A DNA stretch of 34,471 nt from an uncultured Sphingobacteriales bacterium (GTDB lineage: Bacteria; Bacteroidota; Bacteroidia; Chitinophagales; Chitinophagaceae). The DNA lies in contig CALMQS010000103.1 of assembly GCA_937871285.1 (NCBI GenBank), forward strand, positions 1 to 34,471, in the 5' to 3' direction. This document shows positions 8,627 through 17,347 of this stretch, one piece after another. Each line of letters begins with the position of its first letter. Position 1 is the stretch's first letter. The position numbers and the translations under genes were made by a program. The notes below the pieces were generated by a model. It saw only the letters and a list, made by a program, of their open reading frames with translations. It had not been told where the DNA came from and made no database searches.

Positions 8627-9331
8627 TCAGGCTAGTGTGGTTGCCTCGGACGTTCTTTTATCGGTTTCAATAACGCCATCTCTCAGGCGAACAATCCGTT
8701 TGGCATAATGCGCGATATCCTCTTCATGGGTTACCAGCACAATGGTATTACCCGCCTGCTGTATCCTGCCAAAAATATTCATGATCTCGTATGATGTTTT
8801 GGAATCCAGGTTGCCCGTGGGCTCATCTGCCAGCACTAAAGAAGGGTTATTGACCAATGCACGCGCAATAGCTACCCGCTGGCACTGACCGCCGCTCAGC
8901 TCATTGGGCCGGTGATGGCTCCTGTCTGCCAGGTCAACCTGCTCCAGCACTGACATAGCCATTTCCATACGCTGTTTTTTAGACACTCCTGAATAGATAA
9001 GCGGAAGCGCCACGTTTTCCACCGCAGAAAGCCTCGGCAGCAAATTAAACTGCTGAAACACAAAACCGATCTCTTTATTACGGATCTCCGCCAGGTCATT
9101 ATCCAGCATCTTGCTTACCTGGTGCCCGTTAAGATAGTAATCTCCGCCTGTTGGCGTATCAAGGCATCCCAGGATATTCATGAGCGTACTTTTTCCCGAA
9201 CCGGAGGGACCCATTAAAGCCACGTATTCGTTTCTTTGAATATTGAGCGAAATATTCTTCAAAACCTGCAGTTCCTGCCTGCCCATGAAGTAGCTTTTCC
9301 TGATATTATCCAAGTGTATGATAGCGTCCAT
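8627..9331 (-). CDS. ABC transporter ATP-binding protein, MacB-like
   Basis: This ATPase of 234 residues has Walker A GPSGSGKST, the Q-loop in FVFQQFNLLPRL, the signature LSGGQCQRVAIARAL, Walker B LVLADEPTGNLD, and the switch histidine in VTHEEDIAHYAKR. It belongs to the MacB/LolD group of ATPases for periplasm-facing mechanotransmission transporters. The start ATG at 9331 (MDAIIHLDNIRKSY) is preferred over a GTG two codons earlier. No permease is adjacent on either side. It is the second such ATPase in 2 kb, separated from the lolD-like gene by the adenosyltransferase and on the opposite strand. Confidence 0.88.
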   Translation of the reverse strand: MDAIIHLDNIRKSYFMGRQELQVLKNISLNIQRNEYVALMGPSGSGKSTLMNILGCLDTPTGGDYYLNGHQVSKMLDNDLAEIRNKEIGFVFQQFNLLPRLSAVENVALPLIYSGVSKKQRMEMAMSVLEQVDLADRSHHRPNELSGGQCQRVAIARALVNNPSLVLADEPTGNLDSKTSYEIMNIFGRIQQAGNTIVLVTHEEDIAHYAKRIVRLRDGVIETDKRTSEATTLA

Positions 9332-9355
9332 AATCACTACGAAGATTGTTTAAAA

Positions 9356-9363
9356 CAAATATA
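9356..9363 (-). promoter_or_regulatory. -7 element of the MacB-like ATPase gene
   Basis: TATATTTG on the minus strand matches TANNTTTG, about 25 bp before the ATG, which would leave a short leader. No good TTTG is present 19 bp further upstream. Confidence 0.35.
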
Positions 9364-9504
9364 AGTGAAACTGCGGGATGATATGAATTTATGGATAAAA
9401 GATAAATGCCAAATACCTGTTAACAAAAACACCGTAAAGGTAAACAGGGCTTGCTAAATTGCTTTTTTATGATCGCCTGAACAGTGATGCGCTGGTGATC
9501 CGGG

Positions 9505-11292
9505 TTATCTGTCATCCCTGTTGCGTCTTTTTCTTTTTTTGGAAGGCTCATAAATCTTTTTTGCCTTAACAACCATATCAAAAAACTCTGTATGCAATGG
9601 ATTGCTCATATCCATAGATACCTTGGTGAGGTTGATTACATTATCCCATGTGGCTTTTTTAAGATAAGGAGAGCTATGAAGAAATCCTCCAAACATGCAT
9701 ACGCTGGTAGCAAAGCTAAAATAATGATCCAACTGTGCTAACGGTATATAATTATTAACGCAATCATATACCTGTTTTGAAATGTCTTTTTTTCCCGGCA
9801 AGCTGTAATTAATCGTTACAGTAGCCAGTTGCTGTTCTGCAGCCGGAGATTGCGTTTTACCCTGATTATTTCCGGGGGTTACCTCAAATACCGCTATCAT
9901 AGAGTGCCCCGATCCAATTTCTCCTCCTTCCAATGTGCTGGTCGTATCTTCTAAAGCTGTTCTTTTGTTATCAAAGCCTATCAGCCGGTAAGCGCTGATG
10001 GCTTCTTCATTAAAGTGTATATTGAGCGATACATTGTCTGCCACGGCGTATAATGTTTGGGTAAGCTCTTTAACCAATACCTTCTCTCCCTCTTTTTCAT
10101 CATCTAAGTAAGCAAAGTTGCCGTTCCCTTTTTTAGCCAGGGCCTCAATTTTAGAATCCTTGTAATTGCCCATTCCCACGCCCAGGCAGGTAAGATAAAT
10201 GCCTCCCTGCTTCATTTTAAGGATCAGGCTTTCCAGTTCCTGCTCTCCTGATACACCCACATTAAAATCACCGTCTGTTGCCAGTATTACCCGGTTATTA
10301 CCATCCTTAATAAATGTATTATGTGCCAGCCGGTAAGCCTGCCGTATACCCGCCTCCCCGGGTGTAAACCCTCCCGCGGCAAGATCTTCAATGGCCTGCA
10401 ATATCTTTTCTTTTTTATCACCGCTGGTAGGTGGCAGCATTACGCCGGTAACGCCGCCGTATACCACAATTGATACTGTATCAACCGGGCGAAGATTCTC
10501 CACTAATTTTCTAAACGCCGACTTCAGCAGGGGCAGCCGGTTAGGCATATCCATTGAACCCGACACATCTATCAGGAATACCAGGTTGCTGGGAGGAATG
10601 GTGTTGAGATCAAGCTTTTTAGAAGCCATCTGCACAAACAACAGTTGATTTTCGCTATTCCACGGGCAGGAACTCAATTGGGAGCGAACCGTAAAGATGC
10701 TGTCGCCACCGGGTTCCGTATAGTTAAAGTTGAAATAGTTCAGCATTTCCTCAATCCGTACAGCATCTTCAGGTACCTGGCTGTTCATATTTATAAACCG
10801 CCTGATATTGCTGTAGGAAGCACGGTTTACATTGGGCGTGATACCGGTAACAGGATTGCCGTCTGTTTGTATAAAACCGTTCTCTACCAGGGCGCTGTAT
10901 GTTTCATCGGCCACAGACAGCTTGCGGTCAGACAAAGCCTTCAGGCTGGTGGTTAGCGATAGCAGGTAGTGTTTTTGCAAGCTTGCCGTGTAAGGCAGCA
11001 TCTTCATTGTTATTTGCTGGTATTCGGATGTATTTACCCTTAACGAAAGCGGTTCATAACCATCAAGAGAAAGGCTGATACTGTCTGATTTCACAGCACT
11101 GGGAATGCCAAAAGCGCCTCCAAGGCCGCTGGAATGCAGGTAGCCCGTAGAATGAAGGACGATCTTCACATTTTGAAGCGGCTTATCTTTCCCATCCCTT
11201 ATTTCCCCGCGTAAATAATACTGGGCAGCCACCGTTGTATAAAAACAGAGCCATCCTATGATTAAAGCAACCTGTTTTATATGGCATTGCAT
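9505..11292 (-). CDS. YfbK-like von Willebrand factor A domain protein with carboxypeptidase-regulatory-like N-terminus
   Basis: The 595-residue protein starts with a signal peptide (about 1-23, ending VAAQ). A carboxypeptidase-regulatory-like beta-sandwich follows (YYLRGEIRDGKDKPLQNVKIV, 25-45). The YfbK-type VWA N-terminal segment contains RIEEMLNYFNFNY (near 179-191). The VWA domain has a complete metal-ion-dependent adhesion site start, DVSGS at 242-246. Past that comes a long beta-rich region with QVYDCVNNYIPLAQLDHYFSFATSVCMFG. The C-terminus is very basic (KKRKRRNRDDR). It is exported, probably periplasmic or surface-held; ligand unknown. It lies about 60 bp beyond hpt on the same strand and may be the last gene of that group. 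Confidence 0.85.
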   Translation of the reverse strand: MQCHIKQVALIIGWLCFYTTVAAQYYLRGEIRDGKDKPLQNVKIVLHSTGYLHSSGLGGAFGIPSAVKSDSISLSLDGYEPLSLRVNTSEYQQITMKMLPYTASLQKHYLLSLTTSLKALSDRKLSVADETYSALVENGFIQTDGNPVTGITPNVNRASYSNIRRFINMNSQVPEDAVRIEEMLNYFNFNYTEPGGDSIFTVRSQLSSCPWNSENQLLFVQMASKKLDLNTIPPSNLVFLIDVSGSMDMPNRLPLLKSAFRKLVENLRPVDTVSIVVYGGVTGVMLPPTSGDKKEKILQAIEDLAAGGFTPGEAGIRQAYRLAHNTFIKDGNNRVILATDGDFNVGVSGEQELESLILKMKQGGIYLTCLGVGMGNYKDSKIEALAKKGNGNFAYLDDEKEGEKVLVKELTQTLYAVADNVSLNIHFNEEAISAYRLIGFDNKRTALEDTTSTLEGGEIGSGHSMIAVFEVTPGNNQGKTQSPAAEQQLATVTINYSLPGKKDISKQVYDCVNNYIPLAQLDHYFSFATSVCMFGGFLHSSPYLKKATWDNVINLTKVSMDMSNPLHTEFFDMVVKAKKIYEPSKKRKRRNRDDR

Positions 11293-11354
11293 GTTATTAC
11301 AGTAGTTTTAGTATAACTAACGATATTGGATACATGATATTATGACACAGGTTA

Positions 11355-11897
11355 TTATGCTTCCTCCACCAACTGGTATATTTCTTTTAAATTCCGGCCT
11401 AATCCATCATAATCAAGCCCGTACCCTACTACAAATTTATCGGGTATAACAAATCCGCGGTAATCAATAGTTACAGGATAAATGGCGGCTTCCGGCTTAT
11501 GCAGCAAAGTACATATTTTCAATGAGGCCGGCTGCTGATGTAAAAGTTGGGGTAAAAACAGGGTTATGGTTTTTCCCGTATCAATAATGTCTTCCAGTAT
11601 AATCACATCTCTTCCAAATAAGTCAATATCAAGCCCTATAGACGTAATAACCCGTCCTGAAGACCTGGTTCCTTTATAGGAAGCCAGCTTGATAAAGCAT
11701 ATTTCCGCAGGCAGGTTCAGTGCTTTAAATAGGTCGGAAGCAAACATGAAAGACCCATTCAAAATGGGAATAAATAAAGGTGTTTTGCCAGCATAATCCT
11801 TTTCCAAATCACGCGCTATTTTTTGCACCTGAGCGGCAATCTCTTCCTGTGAAATATAAGGCTGAAACTGTTTATCATGAACATGTATTACAGACAT
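11355..11897 (-). CDS. hpt: hypoxanthine phosphoribosyltransferase
   Basis: This 180-residue type I phosphoribosyltransferase salvages hypoxanthine (and probably guanine) with PRPP to give IMP or GMP in the cytoplasm. The PRPP-binding loop VIILEDIIDTGKTI (near 94-107) is complete. PILNGSFMFASDL precedes it, and the purine-binding part FVVGYGLDYDGLGRNLKEIY is near the C-terminus. The length is normal. The start is 3 bp from the stop of the glucosaminidase gene, so the two are surely co-transcribed. The pairing with a cell-wall hydrolase has no obvious metabolic logic. Confidence 0.95.
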   Translation of the reverse strand: MSVIHVHDKQFQPYISQEEIAAQVQKIARDLEKDYAGKTPLFIPILNGSFMFASDLFKALNLPAEICFIKLASYKGTRSSGRVITSIGLDIDLFGRDVIILEDIIDTGKTITLFLPQLLHQQPASLKICTLLHKPEAAIYPVTIDYRGFVIPDKFVVGYGLDYDGLGRNLKEIYQLVEEA

Positions 11898-11900
11898 GAT

Positions 11901-13145
11901 CTAATTTTTATAAATAAGCAGTTCCTGGCCACTGCGAATGGCGTTATCGTTCAGCCTGTTCCAGGCACGGATCTGCTCTATTTCCACTTCATATTTCCGC
12001 GCTATGCTGAACAGGGTTTCCTTTTGCTGAACAACATGTTTTACAAACCGAAACTGAGCCGGCGCGTTAACGGCAGGTGGTGTTTGTTCTAACTTTGCTG
12101 TCTCTGTTCCTGTTATATTGTGGCTTACTTCAGCTACCGTGTGCTGCGCCGCATCCTTTTGCAAAAAAAGCCGCTGTCCTGCCGCAGGCGTTTCATTTCC
12201 CCGCAGTTGATTATAGGCTAATAAATGATCTAATCTTATGCCTTCCTCCTGGGCGATATCATACAAAGTTTCCGCTTTTCGTACAATGTGAAACGCATTT
12301 GCTCCCTGCCGTCTTTTGCGTTGTAAAAAGATCAACTGGTCTTTCCGGATAATGTCGTCCGGTTCGGTAAGCTCGTTAAATTCAAGCAGGTGCTTATACC
12401 TTACGCCATATTGCTCCGCAATAGCAAGCAAAGGCGTGCCTGCAAGCGCTACAATCACCCTTGTATCATTTATCCTGAATGCCTCTTCGGGATACCGCAA
12501 ACGCAACGCTTTAACTTCAACTTCGGGCCGGATATCTTCACTATCCTGTACCATAGCAGCCGTTGAAACAACAGGAACTGCCTGGCCATCAACAGCATAC
12601 ACAGGCTGCTCCGCTTCCATTTTACGCTTTCCTAATGCTACAAGCGTATACAACTGGAGATCATAGGCCTCAATATATTTGATCAACTGCTGCGTATATT
12701 TCGGATTGGTAGCATACCCGGCCTTTTTCAACCCTTTCGCCCAATCTTTATAATCTGCAGGATCAAGCTGGAAAAGAAAAGCATAACGCTGGCTTCTTTT
12801 TAAGAAATCGGAATGATCCCTGTAAGAATCTTCGGCGGAAGCATAAGCCCGGAAACACTCCCCTCTTTCATCATCATCGTGATATACTTTATCTCCACTC
12901 CACCCGGTTTTACATTTAATGCCAAAATGGTTATTGGAACGCTTAACCAGGTCGCTTTCCCCGGCTTGTGTTTCTAAGATGCCCTGCGCCAGCTTAATGG
13001 AAGCAGGCACTCCCGTACGCTGCATTTCCTGAATGGCCAGGAACTTATAGGTATTGATATACCGGATGATAGCAGGGTTCTGCGCCGTCAATGTACTATA
13101 GCCAAAAATGGCGCATACCAAAAGAATATTCACTTTTTTGATCAT
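11901..13145 (-). CDS. glucosaminidase-domain protein with LysM repeats
   Basis: This 414-residue secreted cell-wall hydrolase has a signal peptide at 1-21 (ending LTAQ). The glucosaminidase domain at about 25-165 has the glutamate of GILETQAGESDL (E58) in the place of the FlgJ-type catalytic residue, plus NNHFGIKCK and a YATNPKYTQQLI end. Three LysM-like units follow, near 226-275, 284-330 and 367-414, each with the pattern of a leading hydrophobic segment, a short helix and a final xxN or NxL turn. It probably cuts glycan chains of peptidoglycan. The neighbouring O-methyltransferase gene ends 11 bp upstream and hpt begins 3 bp downstream, so it sits inside an operon. Confidence 0.92.
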   Translation of the reverse strand: MIKKVNILLVCAIFGYSTLTAQNPAIIRYINTYKFLAIQEMQRTGVPASIKLAQGILETQAGESDLVKRSNNHFGIKCKTGWSGDKVYHDDDERGECFRAYASAEDSYRDHSDFLKRSQRYAFLFQLDPADYKDWAKGLKKAGYATNPKYTQQLIKYIEAYDLQLYTLVALGKRKMEAEQPVYAVDGQAVPVVSTAAMVQDSEDIRPEVEVKALRLRYPEEAFRINDTRVIVALAGTPLLAIAEQYGVRYKHLLEFNELTEPDDIIRKDQLIFLQRKRRQGANAFHIVRKAETLYDIAQEEGIRLDHLLAYNQLRGNETPAAGQRLFLQKDAAQHTVAEVSHNITGTETAKLEQTPPAVNAPAQFRFVKHVVQQKETLFSIARKYEVEIEQIRAWNRLNDNAIRSGQELLIYKN

Positions 13146-13156
13146 AGATTCCTATT

Positions 13157-13801
13157 CTATTTTTTCATAATCAGCATTAAGCCGTCTCTAACGGTCAACA
13201 ATACCTGTTCCACCCTGCTATCCTGCTTCACATGGGTATTAAACGCGTGAATGGCTTTCGCATTCTTTCCTTCAACATTTTTACCCAGCACCTGCCCGTG
13301 AAATAACACGTTATCCGCAACAATAAAGCCTCCCCTGTTCAGTTGGGGAAGCACGATCTCGTAATAATTGATGTAATTCACTTTATCCGCATCAATAAAA
13401 ACCAAATCCCAGCTTTCGTTCAATGCCGGGATAATCTCTAACGCGTTTCCAACCTGCAATTTAATGCGATCCTTTACAGCGCTTTTGTTAAAAAAGTTCA
13501 GCGCCTTCCGTGCATCTTCTTCCCGTAACTCAATGGTATACAATAATCCATCGGCGGTTAACCCCTTTGCAAGACATAACGCGCTATATCCGGTAAACGT
13601 TCCTATCTCCAATATCCGCAAAGGCCTGATCATCCTGCTGATCATGGTTAGCAATTTTCCCTGCACCTGCCCGCTAAGCATATGCGCATGGGGGTGGGTT
13701 TCATAAGTGTAAGCGGCCACTTCCTGCAACAACTCATCCTGAGTGCCGGAAAATTGTTCCGCGTAAGCCTCCGCAAGCGGGTTAAGCAGTTCTACATTCA
13801 T
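13157..13801 (-). CDS. SAM-dependent O-methyltransferase, caffeoyl-CoA O-methyltransferase family
   Basis: This class I methyltransferase of 214 residues has motif I at ILEIGTFTGYSALCLAKGL, an acidic turn at ELREED, motif II around WDLVFIDADKVNYINYYE, and GGFIVADNVLFHGQV. This is the pattern of the cation-dependent O-methyltransferase_3 family (PF01596), whose metal ligands include the Asp and Asn of these last two motifs. The substrate is not predictable. I chose ATG 13801 (MNVELLNPLAEAYAEQFS); the frame is open 39 bp further, but the extra residues look non-coding. It is the first gene of the minus-strand group with the glucosaminidase and hpt. Confidence 0.92.
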   Translation of the reverse strand: MNVELLNPLAEAYAEQFSGTQDELLQEVAAYTYETHPHAHMLSGQVQGKLLTMISRMIRPLRILEIGTFTGYSALCLAKGLTADGLLYTIELREEDARKALNFFNKSAVKDRIKLQVGNALEIIPALNESWDLVFIDADKVNYINYYEIVLPQLNRGGFIVADNVLFHGQVLGKNVEGKNAKAIHAFNTHVKQDSRVEQVLLTVRDGLMLIMKK

Positions 13802-13915
13802 TGTTCCTGTAAAGGTAAGGCCAAGAAATGCCAAATACAATTTCTGCGCGGCCGGAACTAACCTTTCAACATGCTTATGAACGGGTTACGCGGCTCAAGA
13901 TTGCCTTTCCTCCCT

Positions 13916-13946
13916 GTTGCTAACAGATTTATTTTAAATACTTTTG
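13916..13946 (+). promoter_or_regulatory. promoter of the CoA-transferase / hldD / proC operon
   Basis: GTTG (13916-13919) and TACTTTTG (13939-13946) are 19 bp apart, one base short of a perfect TTTG-N19-TANNTTTG promoter. The ATG of the CoA-transferase follows 34 bp downstream. Confidence 0.6.
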
Positions 13947-13980
13947 CTTCCATTTTGAAAAGCTAAAAACGGAACCTTAT

Positions 13981-15264
13981 ATGAAGCATTACGAGAAGTC
14001 TGTTTCCGCCTCAGAAGCGGTGCAATGTATACAATCAGGTAACCGGGTGTTTTTACATGGCAGTGCGGCAACGCCCATTACTTTAATAGAAGCCATGCAG
14101 AACAGGCATGCAGCGCTAACAAATGTAGAATTAGTAAGCATTACCAACCTGGGGCACGTGGATTTCAATAAACCCGAGCACCGGAAAAGCTTCTTTTTTA
14201 ATTCATTGTTCGTTTCAGCTAATACACGTGCCGTGGCAAACAGCCACGACGGCGATTATGTGCCCATATTTTTGAGTGAGATCCCTCAGCTTTTCAGGAA
14301 ATCCATATTACCTATTGATGTGGCGTTAGTACAGGTATCTCCTCCCGATGCACACGGTTATTGCAGCTTAGGCACTTCTGTTGACATTGCCAGGTCGGCG
14401 GTTGATACCGCTAAAACCGTGATCGCGCAGGTGAATCCCAATATGCCCCGTACCCATGGCGACGGCTTCCTGCACATCAGCAAAATAAACGCGCTGGTAT
14501 GGGATGAAAGCAGCCTCCCGGAAGTGGATTATTCGCAAAAAGTGAGCAGCAGCGTTGAAAAGATCGGCAGTCATGTGGCGTCCTTAATTGAGGATGGCGC
14601 CTGTTTACAAATGGGTATTGGCGTTATTCCCGACCAGGTTTTAAAAAATCTCGGCAACCATAAAAACCTGGGTTTACATACTGAAATGTTGTCCGATGGT
14701 GTTATCCCGCTCCTCGAAAAAGGCGTTATCAATAACAGCCGGAAAAAATTAAATATCGGCCGGTCTGTTACAGGATTCATGGTGGGTACCCGTAAGCTGT
14801 ATGATTTTGTGCACGACAATCCGTCTGTAAGGGTAATGGATATCGGCTACGTAAATGATACCAGCAATATCAGGAAGAACCCGGGGGCAACGGCTATTAA
14901 CAGCGCTATTGAAATTGATCTCACCGGGCAGGTATGCGCCGATTCCATAGGCACTTACCAGTTTTCAGGTATCGGAGGCCAAATGGACTTCATGCGCGGC
15001 GCTTCCCTTTCTGAGAACGGGAAACCTATTATTGCTTTGCCATCCGTTACCTCAAAGGGCATATCCCGCATCGTTCCTTTTTTAAAAGAGGGTGCAGGAG
15101 TGGTTACTACACGGGGGCATGTTCATTGGGTGGTTACAGAATTTGGAATAGTGGATCTGTTTGGCAAGAATTTAAAGCAAAGGGCAAAAGCGCTTATGAG
15201 CATCGCCCATCCCGATCACCGGGAAGCGCTGGAAAAAGCGTTTCACTCGCGGTTTAAATCTTAA
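13981..15264 (+). CDS. acetyl-CoA hydrolase/transferase family protein (4-hydroxybutyrate CoA-transferase-like)
   Basis: This 427-residue member of the class I CoA-transferase family (Cat1/Cat2/AbfT branch) moves CoA between acyl-CoA and a free acid, commonly acetate. Two family domains are visible: an N-terminal part with QVSPPDAHGYCSLGTSVD and MGIGVIPDQVL, and a C-terminal part with YQFSGIGGQMDFMRGA and VVTEFGIVDLFGKNL. Glu235 in LHTEMLSDG stands where the catalytic glutamate of 4-hydroxybutyrate CoA-transferase (E238) is expected. The true acid substrate cannot be told from sequence. It is the first gene of an operon with hldD and proC, which does not clarify the role. Confidence 0.9.
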   Translation: MKHYEKSVSASEAVQCIQSGNRVFLHGSAATPITLIEAMQNRHAALTNVELVSITNLGHVDFNKPEHRKSFFFNSLFVSANTRAVANSHDGDYVPIFLSEIPQLFRKSILPIDVALVQVSPPDAHGYCSLGTSVDIARSAVDTAKTVIAQVNPNMPRTHGDGFLHISKINALVWDESSLPEVDYSQKVSSSVEKIGSHVASLIEDGACLQMGIGVIPDQVLKNLGNHKNLGLHTEMLSDGVIPLLEKGVINNSRKKLNIGRSVTGFMVGTRKLYDFVHDNPSVRVMDIGYVNDTSNIRKNPGATAINSAIEIDLTGQVCADSIGTYQFSGIGGQMDFMRGASLSENGKPIIALPSVTSKGISRIVPFLKEGAGVVTTRGHVHWVVTEFGIVDLFGKNLKQRAKALMSIAHPDHREALEKAFHSRFKS

Positions 15265-15311
15265 TTTGCATTCCATTTATCTTGTGCCGGTTATACGGTG
15301 AACATCCTTAT

Positions 15312-16304
15312 ATGAGCAGTACCGTTTCAAAAAATAACAGCATAGTCGTAACCGGGGCTGCGGGCTTTATCGGGAGTTGCCTGGTATCTTACCTAAACAG
15401 TAAAGGATTGGATAACCTTATCCTGGTGGATGAATTTGAAAGGAATGACAAGCTGAATAATCTTGTACAGAAAAAATTTTCTCATAAAATTGAGAGAGAT
15501 CTTTTTTTTGAATGGCTGGAAGAAACGAAACCCGGGATTGATTTTATTTTTCACTTAGGCGCCCGTACCGATACCACCGAATTTGATTATGCCGTGCACC
15601 AGCGCTTAAACCTTGAATATTCGCAGGATGTGTGGAACTATGCTGTGCTGCATCACATACCCCTCGTATATGCTTCCTCCGCGGCCACATACGGGTCTGG
15701 CGCATTGGGTTATAATGACGATCACGGCACAGTAAATACACTGGAGCCCTTAAACCCTTACGGCGTTTCCAAAAATGAATTTGATAAATGGGCGCTCCGC
15801 CAGCACAGCACGCCGCCTTTTTGGGCAGGACTCAAATTTTTTAATGTATACGGACCCAATGAATACCACAAAGGACGTATGGCCAGTGTAATATTTCACG
15901 CTTTTAACCAGGTTAAGCAAAATGGTTATGTTAACTTATTCCGGTCGCACCGTCCGGATTATAAGGACGGGGAACAGTTGCGCGACTTTGTTTATGTAAA
16001 GGATATACTGCATATTTGTTACTGGCTGATGAAGCATCAGCCCGCTTCCGCCATATACAATGCCGGTACCGGAAAAGCAAGAAGCTTTTATGACCTGGCC
16101 CTTGCCACATTTGCGGGAATGGGTATACCGCCCGATATCCGTTTTATAGATATGCCTGAAGATATACGCGATAAATACCAGTATTTTACCGAAGCGAATA
16201 TGACCAAACTAAAAACGGCTGGTTATACGAATGCGTTTTACAGTCTTGAAGCGGGCATTGATGATTATGTAAAAAATTATTTAATTACAGGAAACTACTA
16301 TTAG
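15312..16304 (+). CDS. hldD: ADP-L-glycero-D-manno-heptose 6-epimerase
   Basis: This extended short-chain dehydrogenase of 330 residues would epimerise ADP-D-glycero-D-manno-heptose at C6 for the inner core of lipopolysaccharide. It has the NAD(P) motif GAAGFIGS near the N-terminus and LGARTDTTEFD, which is typical of HldD/RfaD. Also present are YASSAATYG, the catalytic tyrosine-lysine pair in YGVSKNEFDKW, FNVYGPNEYHKGRMASV, and RDFVYVKDI. The upstream frame is open to 15282, but ATG 15312 (MSSTVSKNNSIVVTG) sits at the normal distance from the glycine motif. It starts 47 bp after the CoA-transferase, and its stop is 2 bp before proC. Confidence 0.92.
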   Translation: MSSTVSKNNSIVVTGAAGFIGSCLVSYLNSKGLDNLILVDEFERNDKLNNLVQKKFSHKIERDLFFEWLEETKPGIDFIFHLGARTDTTEFDYAVHQRLNLEYSQDVWNYAVLHHIPLVYASSAATYGSGALGYNDDHGTVNTLEPLNPYGVSKNEFDKWALRQHSTPPFWAGLKFFNVYGPNEYHKGRMASVIFHAFNQVKQNGYVNLFRSHRPDYKDGEQLRDFVYVKDILHICYWLMKHQPASAIYNAGTGKARSFYDLALATFAGMGIPPDIRFIDMPEDIRDKYQYFTEANMTKLKTAGYTNAFYSLEAGIDDYVKNYLITGNYY

Positions 16305-16306
16305 CG

Positions 16307-17110
16307 ATGAATAAAAAAATAGCCATCATTGGCGGCGGCAACCTCGGCACTGCCATTGCGGAAGGACTGATCCAAAGCGGGTTTGTTGCAGCTGGCCATA
16401 TCCTCATTACAAAAAGAAATCTTTCCACTATTCATTACCTTGAAGAAAAAGGTGTGCTGGTAAGTAATGACAATGCCGAGGCCCTTCGTTTTGCCGACCT
16501 CGTTATCATAGCCGTAAAACCTTTCCAGGCTGATGATGTGCTGGGCGCCATTAAACCGCTTTTTGATGAGAACCGGCATGTGCTGGTTTCTGTTATTACC
16601 GGAATATCCACGGCGCATATTCACGGTATCTTAAACAAAAAAATATCCACCGTGCGGGCAATGCCCAATACTGCTGTTGCCATACAGCAAAGCATGACCT
16701 GTATAAGCGCGAGAGATATTACCAGCGATCAGCTCAATTATGTAAAAGAACTGTTTGAGCAACTGGGCAAGGTTGTTGTAATTGAAGAAAAGTTGATGGA
16801 GGCGGCTACCGTACTGGCTGCCTGCGGAACGGCATATGCCATGCGTTATATCCGCGCCAATATCCAGGGTGGTATCGAGATCGGCTTCGACGCTGCTACC
16901 GCCAGCTTAATTGCCGCACAAACCGTAAAAGGCGCCGCGCAACTCCTGCTACAGAAAAATACGCATCCCGAACAGGAAATAGATAAGGTAACCACCCCCA
17001 AGGGCTGTACCATAGCCGGGCTGAATGAAATGGAACACCAGGGCTTCAGCTCCTCTCTTATTAAAGGCATTGTGGCGAGCTACGAGAAAATAGCATCAGA
17101 TAATAAATAA
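16307..17110 (+). CDS. proC: pyrroline-5-carboxylate reductase
   Basis: This 267-residue enzyme makes the last step of proline synthesis, reducing 1-pyrroline-5-carboxylate with NAD(P)H. The N-terminal Rossmann motif IIGGGNLGTAIAEGLIQSG is followed by ADLVIIAVKPF and the VRAMPNTAVAIQQSMT segment. The C-terminal dimerisation domain carries the family signature around TTPKGCTIAGLNEMEHQGF. Length and motifs are normal. The gene is tightly linked to hldD (2-bp gap). Its stop codon is directly followed by a heptad repeat region. Confidence 0.95.
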   Translation: MNKKIAIIGGGNLGTAIAEGLIQSGFVAAGHILITKRNLSTIHYLEEKGVLVSNDNAEALRFADLVIIAVKPFQADDVLGAIKPLFDENRHVLVSVITGISTAHIHGILNKKISTVRAMPNTAVAIQQSMTCISARDITSDQLNYVKELFEQLGKVVVIEEKLMEAATVLAACGTAYAMRYIRANIQGGIEIGFDAATASLIAAQTVKGAAQLLLQKNTHPEQEIDKVTTPKGCTIAGLNEMEHQGFSSSLIKGIVASYEKIASDNK

Positions 17111-17313
17111 GGTGTGAGGTATCATCAATCAGGTGTCAGGTGAGTTTACTAATGATCGGATGAATGCTTGAATGGTGAGTGTTGCAGGTTACAGGTTGCA
17201 AGGGAAGTCCGTTTCGATTTTAAGTTTAGGTTTATCACTATATTAGTTATTAGTCACGGATTTCGGATTTAGCGTTTCCGGCTTCGGATTTTATAATTTG
17301 TGGTTTATGGTTG
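17110..17313 (+). repeat. degenerate heptad repeat region after proC
   Basis: The proC stop codon runs straight into 7-bp units: AGGTGTG, AGGTATC, ATCAATC, AGGTGTC, AGGTGAG (17110-17144). More in-register units follow at 17172-17199 (AGGTTAC, AGGTTGC). A second style appears at 17216-17313 (GATTTTA, AGTTTAG, GGATTTC, GGATTTA, GGATTTT, GTGGTTT). The G-rich strand is the mRNA strand of proC. No gene is seen here. Confidence 0.6.
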
Positions 17314-17347
17314 CATAACAGACCCTGGCGATACAAAAAAAATAATT

